The notes beneath the pieces are model-generated. The model made no database searches. It saw nothing but the letters and a program-made list of their open reading frames with translations, and was not told the DNA's origin. A program made the position numbers and the translations under genes. From Pseudomonas aylmerensis (GTDB lineage: Bacteria; Pseudomonadota; Gammaproteobacteria; Pseudomonadales; Pseudomonadaceae): DNA of 64,000 bases. Below, piece after piece: positions 26,006 to 34,191 of the stretch (its first letter is position 1; every line of letters starts with the position of its first letter). The stretch spans positions 186,001 through 250,000 of the forward strand of contig NZ_MAUE01000026.1 in NCBI RefSeq assembly GCF_001702265.1. The letters are read 5' to 3'.

Positions 26006-26911
26006 ATGTGCAGTGGTTCGTTGAAGTTGGCGATGGAACAGTCGGCGCGGGCGTTCGAGCGCCATGTGGATTTTGAAGCGTGTATTCGTACCCATTATTC
26101 GATCTTGCTGGAGTGCTATTCAAAAAGACCCTTTTTCTACAAGACCGCACTCAAGTTCAGTCGCTTGATGGTGTCCTTTACGTTATTGAGCACGTATTTC
26201 TCCAAACCGGTGCCATTGCTGTCCGAGGTGAAAGAGTTTTGTATGGCGCGTGGGTTCTGTTCCAGAAACAGCCTGGAGTCGATCTTCCTGCTGTTCCGGG
26301 CGCTGGGGTTCATGACGGTGTCCAGGCATGCGGATGACAGCCGTTTGCGGGTATTCAGCCCGTCATCCCAAGCCTGCGAGGAGGTCAGGCGGATGCTCAC
26401 GTCGGTGGTCGAGCCGCTGGGCGTGATGTGCCCGGAAACCGCAGTGTGCGGCTCAATGAACGGGTTGGATGATCGCGCCTATCTGGCACGTTATTTCAAA
26501 GGGTTTTCGGTCCTTCTGAGCCATAACGTGACCATTGACCTGTTGATGCCCGACTGTTACTGGCTGGTAAAGCGCGATGCCGGGCATATGTTGATGCTGG
26601 CGATCTATAACGATGCGTGTGCGCTGGATAATCAAGGGGCAAGTTTCAGGTCTTCGTCGTACCTTTCCATCGCTGAGCAACTCTCGGTGTCCAAGACCCA
26701 CGTTATTCGTCTGGTGCAAGAGGGGGCCGACCGGGGCTATTTCAAGGTTCATTCCAAGACACTGCTTGAAGTCCTGCCACCTTTTATCGTGTTGGTAAGG
26801 CGGTTCATGGCTTATTCGTTTGCGACCTGCCTGCACAGTCTTCAACTGAGTCATGTCGATAACAAAGCGGCCACTCATGCACAGGGAGTGACGGGATGCC
26901 AGCTAATGTGA
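26006..26911 (+). CDS. Unknown protein with C-terminal winged-helix-like segment
   Basis: I do not recognise this 301-residue protein. The last third contains a likely helix-turn-helix: SSYLSIAEQLSVSKTHVIRLVQEGADRGYF (about 212-241), followed by wing-like KVHSKTLLEV. The N-terminal two thirds is alpha-helical and Cys-rich, with no signal peptide or clear membrane segment. It may be a transcription factor or a regulator of the downstream cyclase. Its end overlaps the diguanylate cyclase start by 16 bp, so the two are translationally coupled. The ATG at 26006 has AGGG about 9 nt upstream; an alternative in-frame ATG is at 26033. The DNA appears somewhat less GC-rich than its neighbours. Confidence 0.65.
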   Translation: MCSGSLKLAMEQSARAFERHVDFEACIRTHYSILLECYSKRPFFYKTALKFSRLMVSFTLLSTYFSKPVPLLSEVKEFCMARGFCSRNSLESIFLLFRALGFMTVSRHADDSRLRVFSPSSQACEEVRRMLTSVVEPLGVMCPETAVCGSMNGLDDRAYLARYFKGFSVLLSHNVTIDLLMPDCYWLVKRDAGHMLMLAIYNDACALDNQGASFRSSSYLSIAEQLSVSKTHVIRLVQEGADRGYFKVHSKTLLEVLPPFIVLVRRFMAYSFATCLHSLQLSHVDNKAATHAQGVTGCQLM

Positions 26912-27924
26912 AACTCAGGCCACGGATGCAAAGGCTGTTGTCGCCCGCCATTGCCCAGGCCGAACTGATCGGGATTTTCGCCTGGCTGGCGGTGTTGCTG
27001 GTTGATCGCGCAGAGATGTTCGGCTGGCCGGTCGCGCTGGTCACGATGGGTCTGTGCGCGGTGTATGGGGTCCACCGGGTGGTGACTCAGTATGTGCTGT
27101 GGCGGGCGCTGGGCGTGGCCTACATGGTGCTGCTGACCGCAGGTTTTGCCTATGTGGTTCACACCCGCCCCGCGTTGCAGGTGTTCGCCTTGCCGCTGGC
27201 CGTGACCTTGGTGATGAGCAGCGCAATCCTGTTTATCGTGGTCCAGGATTTTCTGTTCTGCGCCGCTGTGGTCTGGTTGCTGACGTGGCCCAGCATTCAA
27301 CTGAGCCTCTATGAAGGCGTCGACAGCTACGTGGTTATCTTTTGCGCCGCGTCGGTGGCGATCGGCTTTATCTTGAATGTCTATTACCTGAAAAACCTGC
27401 GCTCCGTGTTACTGGTCGAGAGTGAGTTTCGGGAATTGGCCGAGACGGATTATTTGACCTCCATCCTGAACCGGCGAGCCTTTATGGAGAGTTTCGCCAA
27501 ACTGATTGAGGCCGGTGATACCGGTTACTTCATGATGTTGGATATCGACAGTTTCAAGTTGAAGAATGACCAGTTCGGCCATGACGTCGGCGACAGGATT
27601 CTCTGCGCGATGGCCGCGTGCCTGAAATCCACCCCCGGCAGCCACAGTTTCGGCAGGATTGGCGGTGAGGAATTTGGCGTGCTGCTGGTGGGCGATGACC
27701 CTGATGTCGCCAGCGATTTTGCGCTGCGGCTATTGCATGGGATTCGCTACAGTGTCGCACCGCCCCATCACTACACCTGCAGTGCGGGCATGACGCGTTT
27801 TACGGCTGGGGACGATATGTCGACGGTCCTCAAGCGTGCCGACCGCAATCTCTACGCCGCCAAGGGCAACGGCAAGGACCGCGTGTATTTGGATGGCGCG
27901 CCGGTCTGCCATGGAGTGCCTTAG
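26896..27924 (+). CDS. Membrane-bound diguanylate cyclase (GGDEF)
   Basis: This 342-residue protein has about six hydrophobic segments in the first ~175 residues (an unassigned membrane sensor) and a C-terminal GGDEF domain. The domain begins ETDYLTSILNRRAFMESF, then LDIDSFKLKNDQFGHDVGD, and carries the active-site motif GGEEF at 256-260, which normally permits c-di-GMP synthesis. The RxxD inhibitory site five residues upstream is absent, so feedback inhibition is unlikely. The ORF ends inside the right 41-bp direct repeat, which supplies its stop codon. It is coupled to the unknown winged-helix protein upstream. Confidence 0.85.
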   Translation: MPANVKLRPRMQRLLSPAIAQAELIGIFAWLAVLLVDRAEMFGWPVALVTMGLCAVYGVHRVVTQYVLWRALGVAYMVLLTAGFAYVVHTRPALQVFALPLAVTLVMSSAILFIVVQDFLFCAAVVWLLTWPSIQLSLYEGVDSYVVIFCAASVAIGFILNVYYLKNLRSVLLVESEFRELAETDYLTSILNRRAFMESFAKLIEAGDTGYFMMLDIDSFKLKNDQFGHDVGDRILCAMAACLKSTPGSHSFGRIGGEEFGVLLVGDDPDVASDFALRLLHGIRYSVAPPHHYTCSAGMTRFTAGDDMSTVLKRADRNLYAAKGNGKDRVYLDGAPVCHGVP

Positions 27925-27955
27925 CTCGGACGCCGGCTTGCGGGGAAGGTTCGCC
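27915..27955. repeat. 41-bp direct repeat, right copy
   Basis: This copy is 40/41 identical to 25801-25841, in the same orientation, with start points 2114 bp apart. It begins inside the last codons of the cyclase gene and provides its TAG stop (GTG CCT TAG). No transposase or integrase lies between the copies. Confidence 0.8.
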
Positions 27956-28046
27956 TTGGACCAGAAACGTTTAAGTGACGTGCGCTTCGGTTGAGGTGGA
28001 AGGAGGGCGCCATGCTATGCTCTGGAGGCTAATTGAGGGATTTCAG

Positions 28047-28310
28047 ATGACTAAAACCGCCGATATCAGTATTGCCAGCCATGTGCGCCGCCTGGCCAGG
28101 GCTCATCATGTTACCGCTGAGCGTGATGGCATAAGCCGGATGGCTGCTGCGATTACCAGCCTGGCTGGCGATGTGGTCGAGCTGGATGGTGTGGAGCAAC
28201 TGTTGGTCAATCTCAAGAGGAAGGGTGTTCTGAGTAAATCGGAAACCCTGGCGCTTCAGGGCAGTTACCTCAAAGAGAAGCGGCGCTCCAAGAAGAAGCT
28301 AAGCGCATGA
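28047..28310 (+). CDS. Putative antitoxin partner of the Fic protein
   Basis: This 87-residue, mostly helical protein precedes and overlaps the fic gene by 4 bp (ATGA), as small class I Fic antitoxins do. The ATG at 28047 has GAGGGA about 6 nt upstream; an open frame to 27975 is rejected. Known antitoxins inhibit Fic by a helix with (S/T)xxxE(G/N). The closest match here is T-A-E-R-D-G at 23-28, with Asp in place of the Glu. The C-terminus is very basic (KEKRRSKKKLSA). I infer the antitoxin role from size, position and coupling rather than from clear homology. Confidence 0.65.
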   Translation: MTKTADISIASHVRRLARAHHVTAERDGISRMAAAITSLAGDVVELDGVEQLLVNLKRKGVLSKSETLALQGSYLKEKRRSKKKLSA

Positions 28311-29062
28311 ATTTTGATCCCTTCGGCGATTTTGAGACCGCTGGGTACCTTCAAAATGCTCTACAGCTTAAAGATCCCATCGAAGTAAAAGAGTCAGAGC
28401 ATCTATCGTTCGAACTGAGTATGGAAGACGCGCTTCGATACTTGGCCCAAAAAAAAAGTATCGATTACTCGTCCGTACTCAAAGTGCACGAGATCCTGTT
28501 CTCGGATTTTTATCACTGGGCGGGTAAGGATCGAACTGAGCTTGTTCCACATCTTGCCGTTTTCAAAGGTTCTCAAGACGATCCACACCATACCCCGTTT
28601 GAGCATCCGGCATCGATCAAGCTCTCCGTCGACTATGCATTTGAGCTGGCGTCGAACAAGAAGCGCTTCAGGGAGCGCCCTGGTGACGTCATGGGCCAGT
28701 TGGCATTCGCGCATCCTTTTCTCGATGGCAATGGGCGCACGATTCTGCTGGTTTTCATGGAGCTTTGTTATCGAGCCAAGTTCGCCATTGAATGGTCAAA
28801 AACCAACAAGGATGATTACCTCCGGGCACTCAGTGCGGAAATCAAAGAGCCGTTTAAAGGGCATCTGAATGATTACCTGCAACCCTTCGTGGTCGATATT
28901 GCACATCGTGATGAATGGCCAGGAATGATAGGTGGCCTAAAAGGTCTGGATGGGCTTGATAAGGAAAGGATTACCTACGAAAGCCTTGATAATCCTGAGG
29001 TTCAAAAGATTTACACAACCTACAGAGCGCAATCGCTCGCTGCGCCTTCATCCAAAAAATAG
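28307..29062 (+). CDS. Fic-domain protein (probable AMP-transferase toxin)
   Basis: This 251-residue protein has the complete Fic catalytic motif HPFLDGNGRT (136-145), with the catalytic His136, and a preceding flap region near TPFEHPASI. Fic enzymes transfer AMP, or other nucleotide groups, from a cofactor to a target hydroxyl. Free-standing bacterial versions with an upstream small gene are often toxins acting on gyrase or topoisomerase IV. No inhibitory helix motif was seen in the protein itself, consistent with control by the upstream partner. The start overlaps the antitoxin stop. Confidence 0.9.
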   Translation: MNFDPFGDFETAGYLQNALQLKDPIEVKESEHLSFELSMEDALRYLAQKKSIDYSSVLKVHEILFSDFYHWAGKDRTELVPHLAVFKGSQDDPHHTPFEHPASIKLSVDYAFELASNKKRFRERPGDVMGQLAFAHPFLDGNGRTILLVFMELCYRAKFAIEWSKTNKDDYLRALSAEIKEPFKGHLNDYLQPFVVDIAHRDEWPGMIGGLKGLDGLDKERITYESLDNPEVQKIYTTYRAQSLAAPSSKK

Positions 29063-29069
29063 GACCACG

Positions 29070-29531
29070 ATGTCCAGAGTTGGCGTGATTTCCGATACCC
29101 ATGGCCTGCTGCGGCCTGAAGCGGTGGCGGCCTTGCAGGGATGCAAGCAGATCATCCATGCCGGCGATATTGGCAGCCCTGAGATTCTTGAGCAGTTGGC
29201 ACAGATCGCACCCCTGCACGTGGTGCGTGGCAACAATGACCAGGACGCGGCGTGGGCGGAGCAGGTGCCCGACCATCTGCTGCTGGATGTGGACGGATGG
29301 CGGACGTTGGTGGTGCATGACATCGCCGACGTACCCGCCTTACTCGACACGCCTACGCGGCTGGTGATCACCGGCCATTCGCACAAGCCCCTGATCGAAT
29401 GGCGGGGCGCAACGCTGTATGTGAACCCCGGCAGTGCAGGGCGGCGGCGCTTCAAGTTGCCGGTGACGTTGGCGGTGCTGGAGGTGCAGGAGCTGACGAT
29501 CGAGTCGCGGCTGGTCGCGCTGCTGGACTGA
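29070..29531 (+). CDS. Metallophosphoesterase (YfcE/MJ0936 family)
   Basis: This 153-residue protein is a small calcineurin-like phosphoesterase. Metal-binding motifs occur in order: D-x-H in ISDTHG (8-13), GDIGSPEIL near 35, the catalytic GNND near 58, and GHSHKP near 105, followed by NPGSAGRRR. Such enzymes hydrolyse phosphodiesters with two metal ions; the substrate is unknown. It begins 7 bp after fic with AGGA ahead of the ATG at 29070, so it may be read with the fic operon, although a functional link is doubtful. Confidence 0.85.
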   Translation: MSRVGVISDTHGLLRPEAVAALQGCKQIIHAGDIGSPEILEQLAQIAPLHVVRGNNDQDAAWAEQVPDHLLLDVDGWRTLVVHDIADVPALLDTPTRLVITGHSHKPLIEWRGATLYVNPGSAGRRRFKLPVTLAVLEVQELTIESRLVALLD

Positions 29532-29539
29532 TCCGGTTT

Positions 29540-29851
29540 TTATCGTTGCGTCAGGATGCTCTGCAACAATCCCGGAAACCGTTCCTCAAGCACCTCGCCG
29601 CGCAATGAATTCATATGGGTAGTGCCCACGCTGCGGGTGTGTACCAGGCCGGCATCGCGCAGGACCCGGAAGTGGTGGGACATGCTGGACTTGGGGCGCC
29701 CGCCGTCCAGTTCGCCGCAACTGGCCTCGGGCACGCCGGCCAGGCAGCGGACAATCTCCAGACGCACCGGATCACTCAGCGCGTACAACAGGCGCTCGAG
29801 GGTCAGGTCTTCCGGGGTGGGGTGTTTAAAGGCTCGCATGAAACGAATCAT
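29540..29851 (-). CDS. ArsR-family regulator, divergent from xenA
   Basis: This 103-residue protein has the ArsR winged helix: LLYALSDPVRLEIVRCLAG, then SSMSHHFRVLRDAGLVHTRSVGTTH. No metal-binding Cys pair of the ArsR ELCVCD type is present; only a lone Cys occurs in ASCGELDGG. It may therefore be a non-metal or redox-sensing member. It is transcribed away from xenA with 78 bp between the start codons and a strong inverted repeat in between, so it probably represses both genes. The ATG at 29839 is an alternative start. Confidence 0.85.
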   Translation of the reverse strand: MIRFMRAFKHPTPEDLTLERLLYALSDPVRLEIVRCLAGVPEASCGELDGGRPKSSMSHHFRVLRDAGLVHTRSVGTTHMNSLRGEVLEERFPGLLQSILTQR

Positions 29852-29876
29852 AACAGGGGGCTATCATCGAATACCA

Positions 29877-29898
29877 TAGTTCGATTACCATCGAACTA
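29877..29898. promoter_or_regulatory. 9-4-9 inverted repeat, candidate ArsR operator
   Basis: TAGTTCGAT (29877-29885) and ATCGAACTA (29890-29898) are perfect inverted repeats with a 4-bp spacer. They lie between the divergent ArsR gene and xenA, 32 bp before the xenA start. Partial copies (ATCGAAT, TATCGAAT) flank them. Position and symmetry suit an operator controlling both promoters. Confidence 0.6.
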
Positions 29899-29929
29899 TC
29901 GAATCAACCACTCGCTCCCGGAGTTCTCA

Positions 29930-31021
29930 ATGTCCGCTTTGTTCGAACCGTTCAAACTCAAAGACGTCACCCTGCGCAATCGCATCGCCATCCCGCCAAT
30001 GTGCCAATACATGGCCGATGACGGCATCGTCAACGACTGGCACCTCGTGCACCTGGCCAGCATGGCCCGTGGCGGCGCCGGTTTGCTGGTGGTCGAGGCC
30101 ACCGCTGTAGCGCCCGAGGGGCGTATCACCCCAGGCTGCGCCGGTATCTGGAGCGACGCCCACGCCCAGGCGTTCGTGCCCATGGTCAAGGCCATCAAGG
30201 CCGCCGGCTCGGTGCCAGGCATCCAGATCGGCCACGCCGGCCGCAAGGCCAGCGCCAACCGCCCATGGGAAGGCGATGACCACATCCCGGCTTCCGATGC
30301 CCGCAGATGGGAAACCATCGCGCCGTCGGCCATCGCGTTCGGTGCCAACCTGCCTCAGGTCCCACGCGCCATGACCCTGGACGACATCGCCCGGGTGCGC
30401 CAGGACTTCGTCGACGCCGCGCGCCGTGCCCGTGACGCTGGCTTTGAATGGATCGAACTGCACTTCGCCCACGGCTACCTGGGCCAGAGCTTCTTCTCCG
30501 AGCACTCCAACCAGCGTACCGACGCCTACGGTGGCAGCTTCGACAACCGCAGCCGTTTCCTCCTGGAAACCCTCGCGGCGGTGCGTGAAGTCTGGCCGGA
30601 AAACCTGCCGCTGACCGCGCGTTTCGGTGTGATCGAATACGACGGGCGCGACGAACAGACCCTCACCGAGTCCATCGAACTGGCCCGTCGTTTCAAGGCC
30701 GGTGGCCTGGACTTGCTGAGCGTCAGCGTGGGCTTCTCGACCCCCGACGCCAACATCCCGTGGGGGCCTGCGTTTATGGGTCCGATCGCCGAGCGCGTCC
30801 GCCGCGAAGCCGGTATCCCGGTGACTTCGGCCTGGGGCTTTGGCACCCCGCAACTGGCAGACGGCGCATTGCAGGCCGGCCAGCTGGACCTGGTGTCGGT
30901 CGGCCGAGCACACCTGGCTGACCCCCATTGGGCCTACTTTGCCGCCAAGGAACTGGGCGTAGAGAAGTCGTCCTGGACCTTGCCTGCGCCTTACGCGCAT
31001 TGGCTGGAACGCTATCGCTGA
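29930..31021 (+). CDS. xenA: Xenobiotic reductase A, Old Yellow Enzyme family
   Basis: This 363-residue flavoprotein has the length and most of the sequence of P. putida XenA as I recall it. Present are Cys25 in IPPMCQYM, which tunes the flavin potential, and the active-site His178 and His181 with Tyr183 in LHFAHGYLG. The phosphate-binding GRAHLADPHW is near the C-terminus. XenA uses NADPH to reduce activated alkenes, quinones, nitrate esters and nitro compounds. The ORF is open far upstream, but the ATG at 29930 has GGAG and gives the family start MSALFEPF. Confidence 0.93.
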   Translation: MSALFEPFKLKDVTLRNRIAIPPMCQYMADDGIVNDWHLVHLASMARGGAGLLVVEATAVAPEGRITPGCAGIWSDAHAQAFVPMVKAIKAAGSVPGIQIGHAGRKASANRPWEGDDHIPASDARRWETIAPSAIAFGANLPQVPRAMTLDDIARVRQDFVDAARRARDAGFEWIELHFAHGYLGQSFFSEHSNQRTDAYGGSFDNRSRFLLETLAAVREVWPENLPLTARFGVIEYDGRDEQTLTESIELARRFKAGGLDLLSVSVGFSTPDANIPWGPAFMGPIAERVRREAGIPVTSAWGFGTPQLADGALQAGQLDLVSVGRAHLADPHWAYFAAKELGVEKSSWTLPAPYAHWLERYR

Positions 31022-31031
31022 GGCGAACCGC

Positions 31032-31709
31032 CTAGCCGGCGACGGGCTCAATCAAGCCGGGCCCGTCGTTGCGTGTATTGCCCACCGCAGTGCCGACCTT
31101 GAACCATTCAAACACTTCGCTGGGTTCGCCCTGGAACAACAGCAACTGCTCGGCACGCGCTAGCGGCGTTGCCGGGTCGAGCCATTCACGCGCCAGTGCC
31201 GGATTGAGCACCACCGGCCGCCGGTCGTGAATGTCGACCATGCCGCCGGCGCTGTCGGCGGTGATGATCACAAACCCGTCGTGCTCGCCCGCGCCTTCAT
31301 CGGCGTCGGGCAGTTGGCCGATGGCGGCGCACAATACTGGCGCGCCGTCCCGGCGACGGATCAGGTAGGGCTGCTTTTTCGGGCCGCCTTCGTCCACCCA
31401 TTCAAACCAGTTGTCTACCGGCACAATGGCGCGGTGCGGCCAGATCGCGCGGAAGAAAGCCCCCTGGGCGACTTTTTCCACGCGGGCATTGATGGGCGCC
31501 GCACGGTCCCTGGCCCAATGCGGGCGCCAGCCCCAGCGCACCCGATCGGCGTGCAGCACATCCTGCTCCAGGTGCAACAGCGCAACCGGCGTCGACGGCG
31601 CGACGTTGTAGCGCGCCTGGTCGCCTGCGTTATCGACCCAGGCATTGGGCATGCTCAAGGCCGCGACAAAGTCATGAATGCCCCGGTACTGCGTCAATCG
31701 TCCGCACAT
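31032..31709 (-). CDS. SRAP-domain protein (YedK/HMCES family)
   Basis: This 225-residue protein is a SOS-response-associated peptidase-like protein. The defining residues are all in place: Cys2 exposed after Met removal (MCGRL), Asn35 in QARYNVAPST, Glu103 in VDNWFEWVDEG and His161 in MVDIHDRRPVVL. YedK/HMCES proteins covalently trap abasic sites in single-stranded DNA through Cys2, protecting replication forks. It is convergent with xenA, 10 bp from its stop, and transcribed alone. Confidence 0.92.
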   Translation of the reverse strand: MCGRLTQYRGIHDFVAALSMPNAWVDNAGDQARYNVAPSTPVALLHLEQDVLHADRVRWGWRPHWARDRAAPINARVEKVAQGAFFRAIWPHRAIVPVDNWFEWVDEGGPKKQPYLIRRRDGAPVLCAAIGQLPDADEGAGEHDGFVIITADSAGGMVDIHDRRPVVLNPALAREWLDPATPLARAEQLLLFQGEPSEVFEWFKVGTAVGNTRNDGPGLIEPVAG

Positions 31710-31770
31710 GGCTGAACCCTCCGGCTAAGCCTTGAGCGTAGACGCTGACGGTGTAACGGCCCAACGGGTG

Positions 31771-33183
31771 TCAGCCCTCGAACACCGGCCGCGAGGAGCG
31801 CTCGATTGCGGCCATGGCCTCGGCCTGGCTCATCAGCCCGGACGCTTCCAGGATCGACAGCAGCGAGCGCCCCTGTGCCACCGATTGGCGTGCCAGCTGG
31901 CTGACACGGGCGTAGCCCAGCTGCGGCACCAAGGCAGTGGCGACGGCCATCGATGCGGTCAGGTGCTGCTCGTTGCGCGACGTATCGGCGGTGATCCCGT
32001 TGATGCACTTTTCGCGAAACCGCTGGATGCCCTGGGTCAGCAACGCAATGCTGTCGAACACGCGGGACGCCACCAGCGGCTCATAGTGGTTGATCTCCAG
32101 CTGGCCTGCCTGCACCGCCTGCGCCACCGCCGCATCGTTGCCGATCACTGCAAAGCTCAGTTGGATCATCGCCATCGGCAGTACCGGGTTGACCTTGCCG
32201 GGCATGATCGAGGAGCCGGCCTGGGCTTCGGGCAGTTTCAATTCGCCGATCCCGCCCACCGGCCCGGAAGACAGCAGGGTCAGGTCCGAAGCGATCTTGG
32301 CCAGGGATGCCGAGCACGTGCGCAGTTCGGCGGAGACCCGCGAAAATACATCCATGTTCTGCATGGCGTCGAAGGCATTCTCCGGGGCCTGGTACTCGAT
32401 GCCCGTGATCTGCACCAGATGCTGATAGACCGACGCGCGATACGCCGCCGGCGCGCCGAACCCGGTGCCAATGGCGGTGCCGCCCAGAGGCAGGGTCCGC
32501 AGTTTTTCACGCACGGCCGCCAGCTCCGCACCGAGGCGATGGGTGAGGGCGGCATACCCGGAAAACAGCTGGCCGAGGCGCATCGGCTGGGCGTCCTGCA
32601 GGCAGGTGCGGCCCAGGTGCAGGACATCGGCAAATTGCTCGGCTTTCTGGTCGAAGCGGGCGGCCAACTGGGCCACTTCATCGATCAGCGGCCCGAGCAT
32701 CGCGTGGGTGGCGATCTTCAGGGCCGCCGGGTAGACATCATTGGTCGATTGCGAGGCATTGACGTGGTCGTTGGGGTGCACCACCTCGTATGAGCCCGCC
32801 GCGTGCCCCAGCAACTGCTGCGCGCGGTTGGCGATGACTTCGTTGAAGTTCATGTTGGTGGAGGTGCCGCCGGAGCCTTCCAGCAGATCGACGATCAGCG
32901 AGTCATCGCAGCGGCCGGCGATCACTTCGCCACAGGCCTGCACAATCGCCTCGCACTGCGGCTGGGCAATAACGCCGCAGCCGCGATTGGCCAGGGCGGC
33001 TGCCCACTTGCACTGGGCAAAGGCGTCGCGAAACGCCGTGTAGTGGGCGATGGTCAACGGTGACACGCTGAGGTTATCGAACCCGCGTACCGAGTTGACC
33101 CCATACAACTTGCCGGCGGGAATGTGCACTTCACCGACGTAATCGGTTTCCAGTCGTGCAGCGGCAGCATCAAAAGTACTCAC
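31771..33183 (-). CDS. Aspartase/fumarase superfamily lyase, probably aspartate ammonia-lyase
   Basis: This 470-residue lyase has the superfamily signature GSSIMPGKVNP near residue 315, containing the catalytic Ser, plus SGGTSTNMNFNEVIANRA near 107 and NASQSTNDVYP near 143. These fit aspartase (L-aspartate to fumarate and ammonia), but related amine lyases share them. The GTG at 33183 is chosen because AAGAAGG lies 8 nt upstream; an ATG at 33189 is too close to it. It overlaps the end of the LysR gene by 14 bp and ends the MFS-lysR-lyase unit. The Anr box upstream of this unit would suit an anaerobic fumarate-producing role. Confidence 0.8.
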   Translation of the reverse strand: MSTFDAAAARLETDYVGEVHIPAGKLYGVNSVRGFDNLSVSPLTIAHYTAFRDAFAQCKWAAALANRGCGVIAQPQCEAIVQACGEVIAGRCDDSLIVDLLEGSGGTSTNMNFNEVIANRAQQLLGHAAGSYEVVHPNDHVNASQSTNDVYPAALKIATHAMLGPLIDEVAQLAARFDQKAEQFADVLHLGRTCLQDAQPMRLGQLFSGYAALTHRLGAELAAVREKLRTLPLGGTAIGTGFGAPAAYRASVYQHLVQITGIEYQAPENAFDAMQNMDVFSRVSAELRTCSASLAKIASDLTLLSSGPVGGIGELKLPEAQAGSSIMPGKVNPVLPMAMIQLSFAVIGNDAAVAQAVQAGQLEINHYEPLVASRVFDSIALLTQGIQRFREKCINGITADTSRNEQHLTASMAVATALVPQLGYARVSQLARQSVAQGRSLLSILEASGLMSQAEAMAAIERSSRPVFEG

Positions 33184-34159
33184 GAGCATCACCTTCTTCT
33201 ATTTGAATTAACGCCTCCACCCCGGTGCCCAGGGCCTTGAGCCTGGGCAGGAAGGAATGGAGGATCACATTGCGCGCCGTTTCGCAGGCATCGGCGAAAA
33301 AGGCGCTGTATTCATCACGTCGCGCCACCAGGTACAGCGAGCGCTCCAGGTGCAGGTCCGGGGTGAGGTGCGCGGTCACTTTGTCCACCCACGAAGCAGC
33401 CTGCAGAAAACACATCGGGCTGGTGACCGCCCAGCCGATGCCCTCGGCGACCATCGAGGTCAACGCATCGGCGTTATCCAGTTCCAGGCGGTTGGGCACC
33501 CGCACATTCAGGCTGCGCAGGTGCCGCTCGATCTGCAGGCCCACCTGGGACATGCGGTTGAAGCGCACCACCGGCAGCACGTTGGCCAGCGCGCGCACAT
33601 CCTCGATCGAGTTGATCTCGCTGCGCAGCTGGTTGGGCGTGATCACAAAGTACTTCTCTGAAAACAGCCGGTAGCGAATCACGTCGTTGGCGTCCATCAG
33701 CGGGTCGCTGGTGACGATCAGGTCGAGGTCGCGGCGCAGCAGGGACTCGCCTTGTTGCGGGCTGAGCCCGGTGCGAATCGACAGCTGCGCTACCTTGCCC
33801 AGCAATTGCCGGGTGAACACCGAACCGCAGGTGGCGGCGAAGGAGTCCACCAGGCCGATGCGCAGGTCCGGATTGACGCCGCGCCCGGCGTCGATCACCT
33901 GGGCCTTGAGGTGGGACAACTCCTCGCTCAACACCGAGCCGCGATTGCGCAAGGCCACGCCGAACGCGGTCAGGGCCAGCGGGCGGGTGGTGCGGTCGAC
34001 CAGCACCACGCCCAGTTCGTCTTCCAGCTGGCGCACCATCTGCGACACCCCGGACTGGGAAATGCCCATGCGCGTTGCAGCGCCCGACATGCTGCCTTCC
34101 TCGGCCACCGCGATGAACACCTGGACCGCATACATGTCGATAAGCCTGTTCGTTGACAT
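33170..34159 (-). CDS. LysR-family transcriptional regulator
   Basis: This 329-residue protein has an N-terminal LysR winged helix (VQVFIAVAEEGSMSGAATRMGISQSGVSQMVRQLEDELG, about 11-45) and a periplasmic-binding-protein-like effector domain. The frame is open upstream to 34798 across the transporter gene, but that extension is a shadow. The ATG at 34159 has GAGG 6 nt upstream. It sits between the transporter and the lyase, all in one direction, unlike the usual divergent arrangement. It therefore probably controls the unit from the dyad near 35667. Confidence 0.85.
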   Translation of the reverse strand: MSTNRLIDMYAVQVFIAVAEEGSMSGAATRMGISQSGVSQMVRQLEDELGVVLVDRTTRPLALTAFGVALRNRGSVLSEELSHLKAQVIDAGRGVNPDLRIGLVDSFAATCGSVFTRQLLGKVAQLSIRTGLSPQQGESLLRRDLDLIVTSDPLMDANDVIRYRLFSEKYFVITPNQLRSEINSIEDVRALANVLPVVRFNRMSQVGLQIERHLRSLNVRVPNRLELDNADALTSMVAEGIGWAVTSPMCFLQAASWVDKVTAHLTPDLHLERSLYLVARRDEYSAFFADACETARNVILHSFLPRLKALGTGVEALIQIEEGDAREYF

Positions 34160-34191
34160 CTTCATCCTCGCTCGCTGACGCGCTTCAACGG

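Noticed and set aside
25801..27955. Insertion sequence or composite transposon
   Set aside because: No transposase, no terminal inverted repeats and no short target-site duplications are visible, only long direct repeats.
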